Positions 1-6,462 of a DNA stretch of 64,000 bases are shown in pieces. Below the pieces are notes generated by a model, which worked only from the letters and a program-made list of their open reading frames with translations, searched no databases and had not been told where the DNA came from. Position numbers and translations under genes: made by a program. Within the stretch, counting starts at the first letter, position 1, and every line of letters starts with the position of its first letter. The stretch lies in assembly GCA_001429555.1 (NCBI GenBank), contig LMSR01000018.1:389108-453107 (forward strand). Reading direction: 5' to 3'. Source of the DNA: Nocardioides sp. Soil797 (GTDB taxonomy: Bacteria > Actinomycetota > Actinomycetes > Propionibacteriales > Nocardioidaceae).

Positions 1-2
1 CC

Positions 3-176
3 GATGCCAAGTTCAAGGAGGCGGAAGTGGCACTGAAGGACGGGGACATTGCGGCGTACGGCAAGGCCACCAAGCGCGCCGAGGCACTGGTCGGCAAGGC
101 CCTGGTCGCCGCCAACCAAGCTGCCGAGGACGCGGCGGCCGACGCCGACAAGTCGGCCGAGGGTGAGGGTGACTGA
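3..176 (+). CDS. C-terminal end of a UPF0182-like membrane protein (partial)
   Basis: An open frame enters from the left edge and ends at TGA 174-176, giving 57 residues. The fragment is rich in Ala, Lys, Glu and Asp, with a segment reading ALKDGDIAAYGKA followed by an acidic, alanine-rich tail. That pattern resembles the C-terminus of actinobacterial UPF0182 (DUF4175-type) membrane proteins, which end in a soluble helical segment of this kind. Only the tail is visible, so the family name is an inference; the frame itself is clear. The tRNA-fMet gene starts 49 nt downstream on the same strand. Confidence 0.55.
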   Translation, partial: DAKFKEAEVALKDGDIAAYGKATKRAEALVGKALVAANQAAEDAAADADKSAEGEGD

Positions 177-225
177 CCCCCGATTTGAGTCGTGCACCCG
201 CGTCGCGTACTGTTCTGTTCACCGA

Positions 226-299
226 CGCGGGGTGGAGCAGCTCGGTAGCTCGCTGGGCTCATAACCCAGAGGTCGCAGGTTCAAATCCTGCCCCCGCTA
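226..299 (+). tRNA. Initiator tRNA-fMet (CAT anticodon)
   Basis: A complete 74-nt cloverleaf. The acceptor stem is CGCGGGG/CCCCGCT with a C1-U72 mismatch, the anticodon CAT is at 260-262, the anticodon stem has three consecutive G-C pairs (GGG/CCC), and the T arm is GCAGG-TTCAAAT-CCTGC. An unpaired first position and GGG/CCC pairs are the hallmarks of bacterial initiator tRNA. No CCA is encoded (ACAA follows). The 3' part, from 266, belongs to a 46-bp repeat that recurs at 5390, so the 3' half of this tRNA was supplied by an integrated element without changing its sequence. Confidence 0.97.
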
Positions 300-311
300 C
301 AAAGTTCAGGC
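266..311 (+). repeat. attL: 46-bp direct repeat, left copy
   Basis: Identical over 46 bp to 5390-5435. It runs from the 3' side of the anticodon stem, through the T arm and acceptor 3' strand, into the first seven bases (TTCAGGC) of a terminator hairpin. The bases just outside the repeat differ on both sides (C265 versus T5389; C312 versus T5436), so the limits are well defined. Confidence 0.92.
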
Positions 312-339
312 CGGGATTCAGTGCGAATCCCGGCCTGAA
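305..339 (+). terminator. tRNA-fMet terminator hairpin (element-borne version)
   Basis: A perfect 15-bp stem, TTCAGGCCGGGATTC at 305-319 and its complement at 325-339, with a 5-nt loop. It directly follows the tRNA. Only the first seven bases fall in the att repeat, so the rest came with the integrated element. The T tract is weak. Confidence 0.7.
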
Positions 340-447
340 AGCATTTGAGAATTGATCAACCCTCCAGAAACCCTCCTTTGTGGAGGGAAATCTCCGTGGC
401 CCGAGCCGCCCTTCGTGCGTGCCCGGGCTCGCCGCTCAGGGTTGGCC

Positions 448-1433
448 ATGCCGAACTCACCGATCCACCCTGACTCAGGTTCCTTGCCGCGCACCGACGT
501 GCCGTTGACGACTGCCGATGCCGAACGGATCGCCACCGCGGTCGAGGCCGAACTCGCTCCATCCACTCGCGCGACCTACGACTGTGCCTGGCGCCAGTGG
601 GAAGGCTGGTGCCGGGGGAGAGGCATCGATCCGCTGCCCGCACCGCCTGATGCGCTCGACGCCTTCCTCGCCGAGCGTGCCGAGGCCGGAGTCACCTTCG
701 GCACCTTGGACGGCTACTGCTCCGGCATCGCCCACCGCCACCACCAAGAAGGCCTTGCCGACCCAAGCGCCGACGCCGTCGTACGACGCGTACGTCGAGG
801 CCTGCGTCGCATCCTGGGCGTTGCACCCATCCGTCAGGCCCATCCGCTCACCGTGGCCGAGCTCGGTCGGATCGTTGCGTCCATCGACGCTGACGCCGCA
901 ACAGGTATCCGGGACCGCGCCATCTTGCTCGTCGGGTACGCATCGGCGCTGCGACCGGGAGAGATCTCGGCAATCAATCTCGACGACATAGTCCGCAAGC
1001 CAACCGGGATCCTGATCAGCATCCGCCGCTCCAAGACCGACCAAGAAGCCAACTCGTCGGAGTCGTCCGGGAGACAACTCGCTTACTGACCCGATCCGGG
1101 CCCCTCGACGCCTGGCTCGAGGTTCGACCCGGCGGTCCTGGGGCGCTCTTCACCCGTGTCCGGTGGCGCAACCACCCCACAGCCGATCGCTTGGGCCCGC
1201 GGGCGATCAGCCGTACCGTGCAGCAGCGCGCCAATGAGGCCGGATTCGACGGAGTCCCAGTCTCGGGGCACTCGTTGCGCGCCGGCCACGCCACCACCGC
1301 CGCAGTGAACGGTGTCTCGATCGACCGGATCGCCGCACAGACGCGCCACCGTGACCTCGGGACCTTGCTGGACCACTACATCCGTCCCGCCGAGGCCACG
1401 ATGACGACCACCAGCCGCGACCTCGGTCTCTGA
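448..1433 (+). pseudogene. Tyrosine recombinase/integrase, frameshifted
   Basis: Two adjacent frames together encode one tyrosine recombinase. The first (ATG 448 to stop 1089; a TTG at 352 is in frame but has no ribosome site) carries the SAM-like N-terminal domain and the catalytic Arg in SALRPGEI, then the Lys region RRSKTDQE. The second continues without stops to 1433 and carries HSLRAGH (His-x-x-Arg) and the final His and Tyr in TRHRDLGTLLDHYIRP. Homology passes from frame 1 to frame 3 at about 1048-1050, which fits loss of one base. Repaired, the protein would be about 328 aa, a normal phage/island integrase size. It sits next to attL, as integrases usually do. A sequencing error is the alternative to a real mutation. 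Confidence 0.85.
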
Positions 1434-1460
1434 AGTGCTCCGGCCGTCATCGGATGAAGT

Positions 1461-1480
1461 GATATCGTTGTATCGATATC
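1461..1480. promoter_or_regulatory. Palindromic operator of the toxin-antitoxin pair
   Basis: A perfect inverted repeat, GATATCG-TTGTAT-CGATATC, ends immediately before the ribosome-binding site (GGAGGTGA at 1481) of the antitoxin gene. Ribbon-helix-helix antitoxins of the FitA/VapB type typically bind such palindromes and repress their own promoter. The assignment is inferred from position and symmetry. Confidence 0.6.
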
Positions 1481-1493
1481 GGAGGTGATCATC

Positions 1494-1721
1494 GTGGAGC
1501 AGATCCTGATCCGCAATCTTCCCGCAGGGACCAAAGCCGCACTGAAAGCACGAGCTGAGCAGCACCGCCGCTCGGTCGAGGCCGAAGCCCGCGACATCCT
1601 GGCTGGCGCACTGGAACGTGAACCCCTGACGCTCGTGGACCTGCTGGCCACGGACGAGGGTGCCGAGATCGACTTCGAGCCCGAACGGCTTGGCCTGACC
1701 GCACGTGCTCCCGAACTGTGA
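1494..1721 (+). CDS. FitA/VapB-like ribbon-helix-helix antitoxin
   Basis: A 75-residue protein beginning MEQILIRNLPAGTKAALK, the beta strand and first helix of a FitA/Arc-type ribbon-helix-helix DNA-binding domain. RRSVEAEARDIL then forms the second helix. The acidic C-terminal tail (roughly residues 50-75) would wrap the toxin. GTG 1494 is chosen as start because GGAGGTGA lies a few bases upstream; an in-frame GTG at 1485 overlaps that site. The gene lies 31 nt before a PIN-domain toxin, the standard antitoxin-first order. It is expected to neutralise the toxin and autoregulate through the palindrome upstream. Such modules often stabilise integrated elements. Confidence 0.85.
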   Translation: MEQILIRNLPAGTKAALKARAEQHRRSVEAEARDILAGALEREPLTLVDLLATDEGAEIDFEPERLGLTARAPEL

Positions 1722-1752
1722 CTCGTTCCGGAGCAGATGGACAGGGGACGCG

Positions 1753-2172
1753 GTGAGATACGTCTTGGACACGAACGTCGTGTCGGCCCTGCGCGTACGG
1801 GGGCGCAACCCCATGGTTGAGGCTTGGGCGGTATCGGTGCCTGTCGCGGACCAGTTCGTCACAGCCATGACCATTAGTGAGATCGAACGCGGCATCATCG
1901 CTAAGGAACGGAGCGACTCCGCGCAAGGGGAGGTACTCCGTCGATGGTTCGAGGAGCGGCTGCTCCCGACTTTTGCAGGCCGGGTACTGCCGTTCGACCT
2001 GGCTGCTGCCCGAATCCTCGCCACCTACCGCGTCCCCGAACACGCACCACTGGACGACGCACTCATCGGCGCGGTCGCTCAAGCGGCTGAGATGACTGTC
2101 GTCACTCGAAACACTCGACATTTCGAACCACTCGGTGTCGCCTGCGTGAACCCCTGGAGCGAGAACTCGTGA
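1753..2172 (+). CDS. vapC: PIN-domain toxin (VapC/FitB family)
   Basis: 139 residues beginning MRYVLDTNVVSALR, the characteristic first strand of a PIN nuclease with the first catalytic Asp (LDTN). Further acidic residues follow in TISEIERG and PLDDALIG, and the late NTRHFEPLGV motif is typical of VapC/FitB. PIN toxins cleave tRNA or other RNA using Mg2+. GTG 1753 is the likely start (GGGGA upstream); earlier in-frame codons would only add a low-complexity leader. It is paired with the antitoxin at 1494-1721. The RNA target cannot be told from the sequence. Confidence 0.88.
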   Translation: MRYVLDTNVVSALRVRGRNPMVEAWAVSVPVADQFVTAMTISEIERGIIAKERSDSAQGEVLRRWFEERLLPTFAGRVLPFDLAAARILATYRVPEHAPLDDALIGAVAQAAEMTVVTRNTRHFEPLGVACVNPWSENS

Positions 2173-2269
2173 CGCAGCCCTGTCTGACGGTCATAGGCGG
2201 TGGATAGACGCGCCCAGCCTATGGTGCCGAAACCGCACATTTGTCGGGGGTCATTGGCAGTATGCGGCC

Positions 2270-2596
2270 ATGACAGATTGGGCGCCCTTCGGCCTTGATG
2301 AGGATCAGACGGAGCAGTACCGAGTCCTGCGCGACGGCGTGCCCGGAGACCTCCGTGAGCCGTTGCTGGGTTGGCTCAAGCCGTTGCTCTCGTCCGGCGC
2401 CTACAGGTCGATCATCAACGAGCGCACCCAGGAGCTGGCGATGTTGACGGGCTTGCAGATCGGCCTTCGCGACGGGGCCTATGCAGATTGGGACAAGTAC
2501 GTGCAGGCGTTGCGAGGGATGGAGGGGATCCTCGGTGCCCTATTCGCCGCTCTCGATGGCGGCGTGTTCACCAGTATCCATGGTGGTGTGGAGTAG
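2270..2596 (+). CDS. Hypothetical protein, 3' end replaced by IS256 sequence
   Basis: ATG 2270 opens a 108-residue frame (MTDWAPFGLDEDQTEQYR...) that I do not recognise. It is mostly helical in character, without membrane segments or obvious motifs. The left end of the IS256-family element lies at about 2525, so the last 20 or more residues are read from insertion-sequence DNA and the native C-terminus is lost. It is probably a broken cargo gene of the tRNA-integrated element. No ribosome-binding site stands out upstream. Confidence 0.5.
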   Translation: MTDWAPFGLDEDQTEQYRVLRDGVPGDLREPLLGWLKPLLSSGAYRSIINERTQELAMLTGLQIGLRDGAYADWDKYVQALRGMEGILGALFAALDGGVFTSIHGGVE

Positions 2597-3828
2597 CGCC
2601 ATGGACTCCTCGGATAGGTAGCGTCGCTCGCCTGCGATCCACTCGTCGTGCATGTCGATCAGCACCGCGCCGACCAGACGGATGACTGCGGCGGCGTTGG
2701 GGAAGATCCCCACGACGCGGCTGCGGCGCTTGATCTCCTTGTTGACCCGCTCGAGTGGGTTGGTCGACCAGATCTTGCGCCAGTGGGCCTTGGGGAACGC
2801 CGTGAACGCGAGTACCTCGGCCTTGGCTTGGTCCATCAGCGGCCCGACCTTGGGGAACGAGCCGGCGAGCTGGTCGCGGACCTCGTCCCACGCCGCGTTG
2901 ACGGCCTCGGGGTCGGGTTGGGCGAAGATCGTGCGGAATACCGCGGCGACCATGTCGGCGTGGGACTTGGGCACGTGGGCGAGCAGGTTGCGGGCGAAGT
3001 GGACTCGGCACCGTTGGTGTCCGGAGCCTTGGAAGGACCGCTGCAGCGCCGCCACGAGCCCGGAGTGTTGGTCGGAGATGACCAGCTGCACCCCGGCCAG
3101 ACCACGTTGTTTGAGGCTGAGCAGGAAGCTGCGCCAGAACGTCTCATCCTCGCTGTCCCCGACGTCGAGGCCGAGGACCTCACGTGTCCCGTCGGCGGCG
3201 ATCCCGGTGGCCACCACGACCGCCATCGAGACCACCTGCCCTCCCTTTCCGGGCTTGTTGCGGACATGGAGGTAGGTCGCGTCCAGGTACACGTAGGGGA
3301 ACGGCGTGTGGTCCAACCCTCGGGTGCGGAACGCGCCGACGGACTCATCGAGGCCCTCGCAGATCCGGGAGACCTCGGACTTGCTGATCCCCGAATCTGC
3401 CCCCATCGCCGCCACCAGGTCGTCGACGCTGCGGGTCGAGACGCCGTGGACGTAGGCCTCCATCACCACCGCGTACAACGCTTGGTCGATGCGGCGGCGG
3501 GGCTCGAGGATGGAGGAGAAGAACGATCCCTTCCGCAGTTTCGGGATCCGCAGTTCAACGTCACCGGCCTTGGTGGCCAGCAGCTTCGGGCGGGTGCCGT
3601 TGCGATCGGTGACGCGGTCCTCGGTGCGCTCGTAGCGCTCGGCGCCGATCACCCCGGCGGCTTCGAACTCGACGAGCTCCTGCAACACGGTGCGGACCGA
3701 CTCACGGATCATGTCGACGCCATCGCCGGTGCGGAACGCCTCGAGCAACTCGGACAGGGCAGACTGGGACAAGGCCATCGGTGGGTCTCCTTCAGTGCGT
3801 TACTTGGTCGTTTCACACCGAAGATCCC
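2525..3828 (-). mobile_element. IS256-family insertion sequence
   Basis: About 1.3 kb, the usual IS256 length. Imperfect terminal inverted repeats are visible: GGGATCCTCGGTGCC at 2525-2539 and, on the other strand at 3828-3814, GGGATCTTCGGTGTG. They surround one transposase gene. No clear 8-9 bp target duplication is seen, so the exact ends are approximate. Confidence 0.75.
2540..3778 (-). CDS. IS256-family (mutator-type) transposase
   Basis: 412 residues, full length for the family. The RNase-H-like DDE core is complete, with Asp166 in YLDATYLHV, Asp236 in VISDQHSGL and Glu343 in NPLERVNKEIKRR; CRVHFARNLL between the second Asp and the Glu is typical of mutator transposases. It catalyses copy-out/paste-in transposition of the element. 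The stop codon lies just inside the left inverted repeat. Nothing indicates inactivation, so the element may still be mobile. Confidence 0.95.
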   Translation of the reverse strand: MALSQSALSELLEAFRTGDGVDMIRESVRTVLQELVEFEAAGVIGAERYERTEDRVTDRNGTRPKLLATKAGDVELRIPKLRKGSFFSSILEPRRRIDQALYAVVMEAYVHGVSTRSVDDLVAAMGADSGISKSEVSRICEGLDESVGAFRTRGLDHTPFPYVYLDATYLHVRNKPGKGGQVVSMAVVVATGIAADGTREVLGLDVGDSEDETFWRSFLLSLKQRGLAGVQLVISDQHSGLVAALQRSFQGSGHQRCRVHFARNLLAHVPKSHADMVAAVFRTIFAQPDPEAVNAAWDEVRDQLAGSFPKVGPLMDQAKAEVLAFTAFPKAHWRKIWSTNPLERVNKEIKRRSRVVGIFPNAAAVIRLVGAVLIDMHDEWIAGERRYLSEESMALLHTTMDTGEHAAIESGE

Positions 3829-3994
3829 GCCGATGGCCGCCTACTTCACGCAGCCCCGCCGATGGACCTCAAACCCCACCACCACAGGGGACTCTCCTAG
3901 GCGTAGGCGTGGCTCCAGAGGGGGACTGCCCAGCTCGTAGTAGCGCTGCCCACCTCGTCGACCTATCGGTTCGAGGAGAAGCGGGAGAAACGCT
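3829..3994 (+). other. Non-coding left end of the IS110 element; possible bridge-RNA region
   Basis: A 166-bp non-coding stretch between the IS256 right end and the IS110 transposase start. It holds an 11-bp direct repeat, CCCGCCGATGG at 3826-3836 and 3855-3865, and two related GGGGACT-containing blocks. IS110-group elements are known to encode a bridge RNA of about 150-200 nt upstream of the recombinase. The length and place fit, but I could not confirm a fold, and the exact left end of the element is not visible. Confidence 0.3.
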
Positions 3995-5194
3995 ATGGAG
4001 AAGGTCATCATCGGGGTCGATCCCCACAAGTTGTCCGCCACCACCGAGGTCGTCGACGGTAGAGAGAAACTGCTCGGCTCTGGTCGGTTCACCACCGACC
4101 AGGCCGGATACGCAGCCATGCGGATCTATGTGAAGACCTGGCCCGATCGGGTCTGGGCCATCGAGGGCGCCAACGGCACCGGAGGCCCCCTGGCTCAGCG
4201 CCTGCTCGAGGCCGGCGAGGACGTCATCGATGTGCCGGCCAAGCTCGCCGCCAGAGTGCGGCTCTTCGACACCGGCCACAACCGCAAGACCGACGCCCTC
4301 GACGCCCACTCCATCGCGATGGTCGCAGTCCGCACCGAAGGTTTGCGCGTCATGCACATCGACGCCGAGCTCGAAGTGCTCAGGATGCTCGCTGACCGCC
4401 GCGAGACGCTGACCCGGCGCCGAGTCCAAACAGTCGACCGCCTTCAGGCGCTGTTGGCTGAACTCCTTCCTGGACAGGCGAAACGAGACATCACCACCGG
4501 TCAGGCCAAAGCGATGCTGGCAGGCGTCCGGCCTCGTGACCTGGTCGGCAGGACACGTCGCCGCATCGCTGCTGAGGAGCTCGCTGACCTGGTCGTGATC
4601 GAGTCGAAGATGAAGAAGGCCACCGCGGAGCTGAAGGCCATGGTCCTCGCACGGAACTCGCGGCTGATGGAACACCACGGCATCGGTCCGGTGGTCGCGG
4701 CCCGCATCCTGGCCGATGTGGGCGACGTCAGCCGATTCGCCGACCGGAACCGGTTCGCGTCCTGGACCGGGACCGCACCCATCGACGCCTCCTCCGGAGA
4801 GAACAATCGCCACAGGCTGTCGCGGGCCGGGAACCGGCGGATGAACCACGTGATCCACATCGCCGCGGTCACCCAGATGCGCCTCGACACTGAGGGTCGG
4901 GCCTACTACCGACGCAAGCGAGCCGAAGGCAAGAAGCCCCTAGAGGCGATGCGTTGCCTCAAGCGACGCATCTCCGATGCCGTCTACCGCCAGCTCGTCG
5001 CCGACGCCGCACGCACAGTTGGCAAGGGCCCGGGAGGGCACTGCGGGGCGACTCTAGAATCCAGCGCGGCCGACCTGCCCCCGCACATCGACACTTCGGA
5101 TCAGCCACTTCCCGGACCCGCAAAACCGACGCTACAGCCGACCTCGCGTCGTCGAAAGAGCACGGACCAGCCCGCATTCCAATCAGCCTCTTGA
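3995..5194 (+). CDS. IS110-family DEDD transposase/recombinase
   Basis: 399 residues with both hallmark domains. An N-terminal RuvC-like DEDD domain has Asp9 in GVDPHK, Glu57 in AIEGANG, and Asp100/Asp103 in KTDALDAHS. A C-terminal Transposase_20 domain has the segment ASWTGTAPIDASSGENN, which holds the conserved catalytic serine at about 267. The protein appears intact, with a 70-residue basic/Pro-rich tail after the conserved part. GGAGAAGCGGGAG upstream supplies a ribosome site. IS110 enzymes are guided by a bridge RNA and usually leave no clear inverted repeats, in keeping with what is seen here. Confidence 0.93.
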   Translation: MEKVIIGVDPHKLSATTEVVDGREKLLGSGRFTTDQAGYAAMRIYVKTWPDRVWAIEGANGTGGPLAQRLLEAGEDVIDVPAKLAARVRLFDTGHNRKTDALDAHSIAMVAVRTEGLRVMHIDAELEVLRMLADRRETLTRRRVQTVDRLQALLAELLPGQAKRDITTGQAKAMLAGVRPRDLVGRTRRRIAAEELADLVVIESKMKKATAELKAMVLARNSRLMEHHGIGPVVAARILADVGDVSRFADRNRFASWTGTAPIDASSGENNRHRLSRAGNRRMNHVIHIAAVTQMRLDTEGRAYYRRKRAEGKKPLEAMRCLKRRISDAVYRQLVADAARTVGKGPGGHCGATLESSAADLPPHIDTSDQPLPGPAKPTLQPTSRRRKSTDQPAFQSAS

Positions 5195-5389
5195 CGACAG
5201 AGGGGAGCCGAAGTGACGCATCCGGGGCGAATTTGAGCGCCCTCCACTTACCCTCCGGATTCAGTCAGAGTGAGTACGAACTGATCGGGTACATTCGGAG
5301 GTGTCCGAGACAGCAGACACCGCATCAACACAAGCGATTCGGCTGTTTCCCGCAACGTTCGGTAGTCACCGGAATCGCCCTGTGTGATT
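5195..5389. other. Non-coding DNA between IS110 and attR
   Basis: No convincing gene is seen. The stretch contains the right end of the IS110 element (boundary not visible) and the right extremity of the integrated element. Its base composition is less GC-rich than the neighbouring genes, as expected for attachment-arm DNA. Confidence 0.5.
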
Positions 5390-5435
5390 CCAGAGGTCGC
5401 AGGTTCAAATCCTGCCCCCGCTACAAAGTTCAGGC
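5390..5435 (+). repeat. attR: 46-bp direct repeat with orphan tRNA-fMet 3' fragment
   Basis: Identical to 266-311. It contains the T arm and acceptor 3' strand of tRNA-fMet but no 5' half, so it is not a functional tRNA. It marks the right junction of the integrated element with the chromosome. Confidence 0.92.
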
Positions 5436-5463
5436 TCGGAATTTTACGGATTCCGAGCCTGAA
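5429..5463 (+). terminator. Original chromosomal tRNA-fMet terminator
   Basis: A 14-bp perfect stem, TTCAGGCTCGGAAT at 5429-5442 and its complement at 5450-5463, with a 7-nt loop, followed by an A/T-rich run. Its place to the right of attR makes it the ancestral terminator that the insertion separated from the tRNA. Confidence 0.7.
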
Positions 5464-5504
5464 AAAATTTTGGGGCTTTGAACCAAGTATCACTTGCGGC
5501 GCCT

Positions 5505-6278
5505 TTAACCGACACGAGCGCCGATGACGTTCTGGCGTGGCGGCTTCATCATGATCTCGACTTGCGATGCTGCGAAATTGGAACCGATGCGGACAACTTC
5601 CGCTGGCTGGTGAGGTGCCTGCCAGAACTGGAACAGGTGCCGGCCCGTGTAGAGCTTGTAGTCGTCTCCCTCGAACTCGTCCTCGGCGGTCTCCTGTGCA
5701 GCAGTGTCGAGCCCGGTGACGCAGTACCGAACTCGATACTCGCCAACCGGCACGGTCAAGGGCTTCGCGAAGGTCTCGAAACTACCCATGCCGAGGGTTC
5801 GGCCCTCGACCTTGAGTGGCACCTCGACAATGTCTTCGCACCAGTTCGGGACTGAGGGCCGGTCAGCATGGAGCTCGAGTCGAACCCGGTACTTGCCGTA
5901 CAGCGTCGGCCCGTGGACCACCAGGTATCGCGGATCCGCTGTGTCGAGCAGGCCGGTCACATACGCCCGGGGATCGTGAGGCACCTCGAAGTCCGGCCCG
6001 TCCTCGGCGGGTCCGATGTACCAGACGCCCTCCTCGACCACCCACGGTGCGTCGAAGAGAACCCGTTGATCGCTGACAGGTCGAGCTGCGGCGGTGGTGT
6101 CGTCGGATGCGGAGACGTTGGTGTCTTCTGCCATCACCGGATCGGCCCCGTCCGTACCGCAACTGACGTTCGCCCAAAGCAGCGCAATGGCGATGAGCGC
6201 GACCGGGCGAGGCCTGGACGGAAGTCTGCCGCACAGAGCACTGATGCGAAGAGGAATGCCGATCTGAGAGTGCGACAC
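5505..6278 (-). CDS. Putative secreted lipoprotein of unknown function
   Basis: About 257 residues from GTG 6278 (an ATG at 6311 and an upstream start to 6389 are also in frame). The N-terminus has basic residues, a hydrophobic run (PVALIAIALLWA) and a lipobox ending NVSC, predicting a lipoprotein signal peptide and anchoring on the outside of the membrane. An acidic linker follows, then a mixed alpha/beta domain with the segments LYGKYRVRLELHAD and VGEYRVRYCVTGLD, suggestive of a beta-sandwich. I do not recognise the family. It is the first chromosomal gene right of the integrated element and is divergent from the AAA+ ATPase gene. Confidence 0.65.
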   Translation of the reverse strand: MSHSQIGIPLRISALCGRLPSRPRPVALIAIALLWANVSCGTDGADPVMAEDTNVSASDDTTAAARPVSDQRVLFDAPWVVEEGVWYIGPAEDGPDFEVPHDPRAYVTGLLDTADPRYLVVHGPTLYGKYRVRLELHADRPSVPNWCEDIVEVPLKVEGRTLGMGSFETFAKPLTVPVGEYRVRYCVTGLDTAAQETAEDEFEGDDYKLYTGRHLFQFWQAPHQPAEVVRIGSNFAASQVEIMMKPPRQNVIGARVG

Positions 6279-6462
6279 GGCACGTGGGCCGTCGAGATCT
6301 TGCGGGCGCATGCGCGGTGAGCACTCCGGGTCGGAGCAGATGCGCGCGGTCGGTAGTGCTCCTCTTGCGTGTAGCCGGTGCAGGCCCACAGGAACGATGC
6401 GGTGTATTCGATGGCTATCGCCTTCGACCTGGGTCTACGCTCCGGTGGTGCGTATCTCTGTG

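Larger units (their letters stand above)
266..5435. mobile_element. Integrated element in the initiator tRNA gene, degraded
   Basis: About 5.1 kb bounded by two identical 46-bp direct repeats (266-311 and 5390-5435). The left copy completes the tRNA and the right copy is an orphan tRNA 3' fragment, the usual footprint of tyrosine-integrase insertion into a tRNA. A tyrosine recombinase gene lies next to the left repeat. Cargo in order: integrase (frameshifted), antitoxin and PIN toxin, a truncated ORF, an IS256-family element and an IS110-family element. No replication, conjugation or phage structural genes are seen. The broken integrase and two insertion sequences suggest a relic that can no longer excise by itself. 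Confidence 0.85.

Noticed and set aside
1040..1100. Programmed ribosomal frameshift producing full-length integrase
   Set aside because: No slippery heptamer or downstream pseudoknot is evident, and integrases of this type are not known to need one; a mutation or sequencing error is simpler.
2648..3940. A 430-residue open frame on the plus strand opposite the IS256 transposase
   Set aside because: It is an antisense shadow of the transposase reading frame, with no family resemblance; such mirror frames are common in high-GC DNA.
5390..5424. A second tRNA gene at the right att site
   Set aside because: Only the T arm and acceptor 3' strand are present; there is no D arm or anticodon arm, so it is an att fragment.
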